Below are positions 6,929 through 7,452 of a stretch of 7,452 nt of DNA, one piece after another. This stretch comes from Candidatus Hydrogenedentota bacterium (GTDB lineage: Bacteria; Hydrogenedentota; Hydrogenedentia; Hydrogenedentales; SLHB01): assembly GCA_003552485.1 (NCBI GenBank), contig PUMX01000484.1:1-7452 (forward strand), in the 5' to 3' direction. Within the stretch, counting starts at the first letter, position 1, and each line of letters opens with the position of its first letter. Below the pieces are notes generated by a model. That model did no database searches, was not told the DNA's origin, and was given only the letters and a program-made list of their open reading frames with translations. The translations under genes were made by a program, and so were the position numbers.

Positions 6929-7020
6929 TGTTACACCAAACGACGCCCCTATGAGCACCATCCTCTCCTCCGCCACGTCTCCAGACATCCCTGCCGGCGC
7001 ATGAATCGGTAAGTGTAACA
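6929..7020. repeat. Spaced inverted repeat in the divergent intergenic region
   Basis: TGTTACAC (6929-6936) and its exact reverse complement GTGTAACA (7013-7020) lie 84 bases apart centre to centre, close to eight helical turns, between the divergent AGE-fold and dcd genes. A shorter TGTTAC copy lies at 6872-6877, next to the AGE-fold start. It could be a paired operator for a regulator acting across the region. An 8-base match is short enough to arise by chance. Confidence 0.3.
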
Positions 7021-7045
7021 AGAGAAAGGCCCCATCGATCCAAGC

Positions 7046-7074
7046 TTGTGATTGCTCCGTCCTGCGTCTAGAAT
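7046..7074 (+). promoter_or_regulatory. Sigma70-like promoter for dcd
   Basis: TTGTGA (7046-7051), a 17-base spacer and TAGAAT (7069-7074) match the sigma70 consensus at 4 of 6 and 5 of 6 positions. This is the best promoter match in the window. Transcription would start near 7081, leaving a leader of about 64 bases that includes a possible 5 bp stem, AGGCG (7091-7095) with CGCCT (7109-7113). Confidence 0.6.
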
Positions 7075-7144
7075 AGGCGCAAAACAAACGAGGCGGCGCC
7101 GTATAGATCGCCTTGTGTATTCGTCACCGCGAGAAGGGGGTTCT

Positions 7145-7452
7145 GTGATTCTGACGGATCGCGCCATTCGAGAACGGATCGCCGCGAAAAGCTTGTCCAT
7201 CGAACCGTTGGACGCAATGCAGATAGGACCGGCGTCTGTAGACCTGCGCCTGGGCGACACGTTTCTGTCGCCGCGGGCCGCGCAAGGCGTCTTCTCCATG
7301 TCTGAGCCCGTCAACTATGAGGAAGTGAAGGGCGCGGAGTTCGTCGTGCCGGGGCATGGCTTTGTTTTGGCGACGACACGCGAAGTCGTCCGGCTCCCCA
7401 ACGATCTGACCGCGTTCGTCGAGGGACGCAGTTCGGTTGGGCGGCTGGGTTT
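7145..7452 (+). CDS. dcd: dCTP deaminase, C-terminal part cut off by the window
   Basis: Cytoplasmic trimeric enzyme that deaminates dCTP to dUTP on the route to dTTP; some relatives also hydrolyse dUTP to dUMP. The 102 complete codons visible, of roughly 175-195 in the family, include MILTDRAIRERI at the start, the core motif IGPASVDLRLGDTF (27-40), PGHGFVLATTREVVRLPNDL (69-88) and EGRSSVGRLG (93-102), where the Ser/Arg residues belong to the nucleotide site. The catalytic Glu lies beyond the right edge. The EGRSSVGRLG form resembles the Gram-positive and archaeal-type branch more than the E. coli branch (DGRSSLARLG). The start is GTG 7145, with AAGGGGG just upstream. It is divergent from the AGE-fold gene and has its own promoter; no functional link to its neighbours is expected. 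Confidence 0.95.
   Translation, partial: MILTDRAIRERIAAKSLSIEPLDAMQIGPASVDLRLGDTFLSPRAAQGVFSMSEPVNYEEVKGAEFVVPGHGFVLATTREVVRLPNDLTAFVEGRSSVGRLG

Noticed and set aside
6949..7357. Minus-strand open frames overlapping the dcd start and its promoter
   Set aside because: They run antisense to a clear dCTP deaminase and across its promoter, and show no recognisable protein features.
1..7452. A novel defence system, CRISPR array, insertion sequence, tRNA or phage element
   Set aside because: I found no spaced direct repeats, transposase motifs, terminal repeats, cloverleaf-like segments or phage genes. The genes are metabolic, transport and uncharacterised secreted types.

Overview
This is a GC-rich bacterial window with five protein genes, two of them cut by the window edges. 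Four lie on the minus strand and, in transcription order from right to left, encode an AGE-type epimerase-fold protein, a large secreted propeller/toroid protein, a phenylacetate-CoA ligase (paaK) and a sodium:solute symporter. The symporter runs off the left edge. Divergently, at the right edge, is the start of a dCTP deaminase gene (dcd). Starts are ATG or GTG with Shine-Dalgarno sequences, and promoter-like sites fit a sigma70 type. A large secreted propeller protein of uncharacterised type beside an SSS transporter and an AGE-fold protein recalls Planctomycetota, Hydrogenedentota or related groups, but nothing here fixes the phylum.

Layout. 1-1407: SSS symporter, open at the left. 1408-1458: short spacer with a 14-base GC palindrome. 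1459-2808: paaK. 2809-3041: a 233-base gap with two inverted-repeat structures, probably the boundary between two transcription units. 3042-5387: secreted protein of 781 residues, made of about seven propeller-like repeats followed by a helical toroid-like domain. 5388-5596: gap with a promoter candidate. 5597-6868: AGE-fold protein. 6869-7144: divergent intergenic region with a good promoter candidate for dcd and a spaced inverted repeat. 7145-7452: dcd, cut at the right. No gene-free stretch exceeds 300 bases.

Function. paaK and the symporter look like an uptake-and-activation pair for an organic acid, possibly an aryl acetate: the symporter brings it in with sodium and the ligase makes the CoA thioester. 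The AGE-fold protein and the secreted protein both have helical barrel domains typical of carbohydrate-active proteins, one cytoplasmic and one exported, so a sugar-related role is plausible but unproven. dcd is nucleotide metabolism and unrelated. No RNA gene, mobile element, CRISPR array or defence system is visible. The most unusual points are a leucine where AGE epimerases carry a catalytic histidine, the propeller-toroid fusion, the structured 2946-3009 intergenic segment, and a start-site anomaly in the symporter gene.
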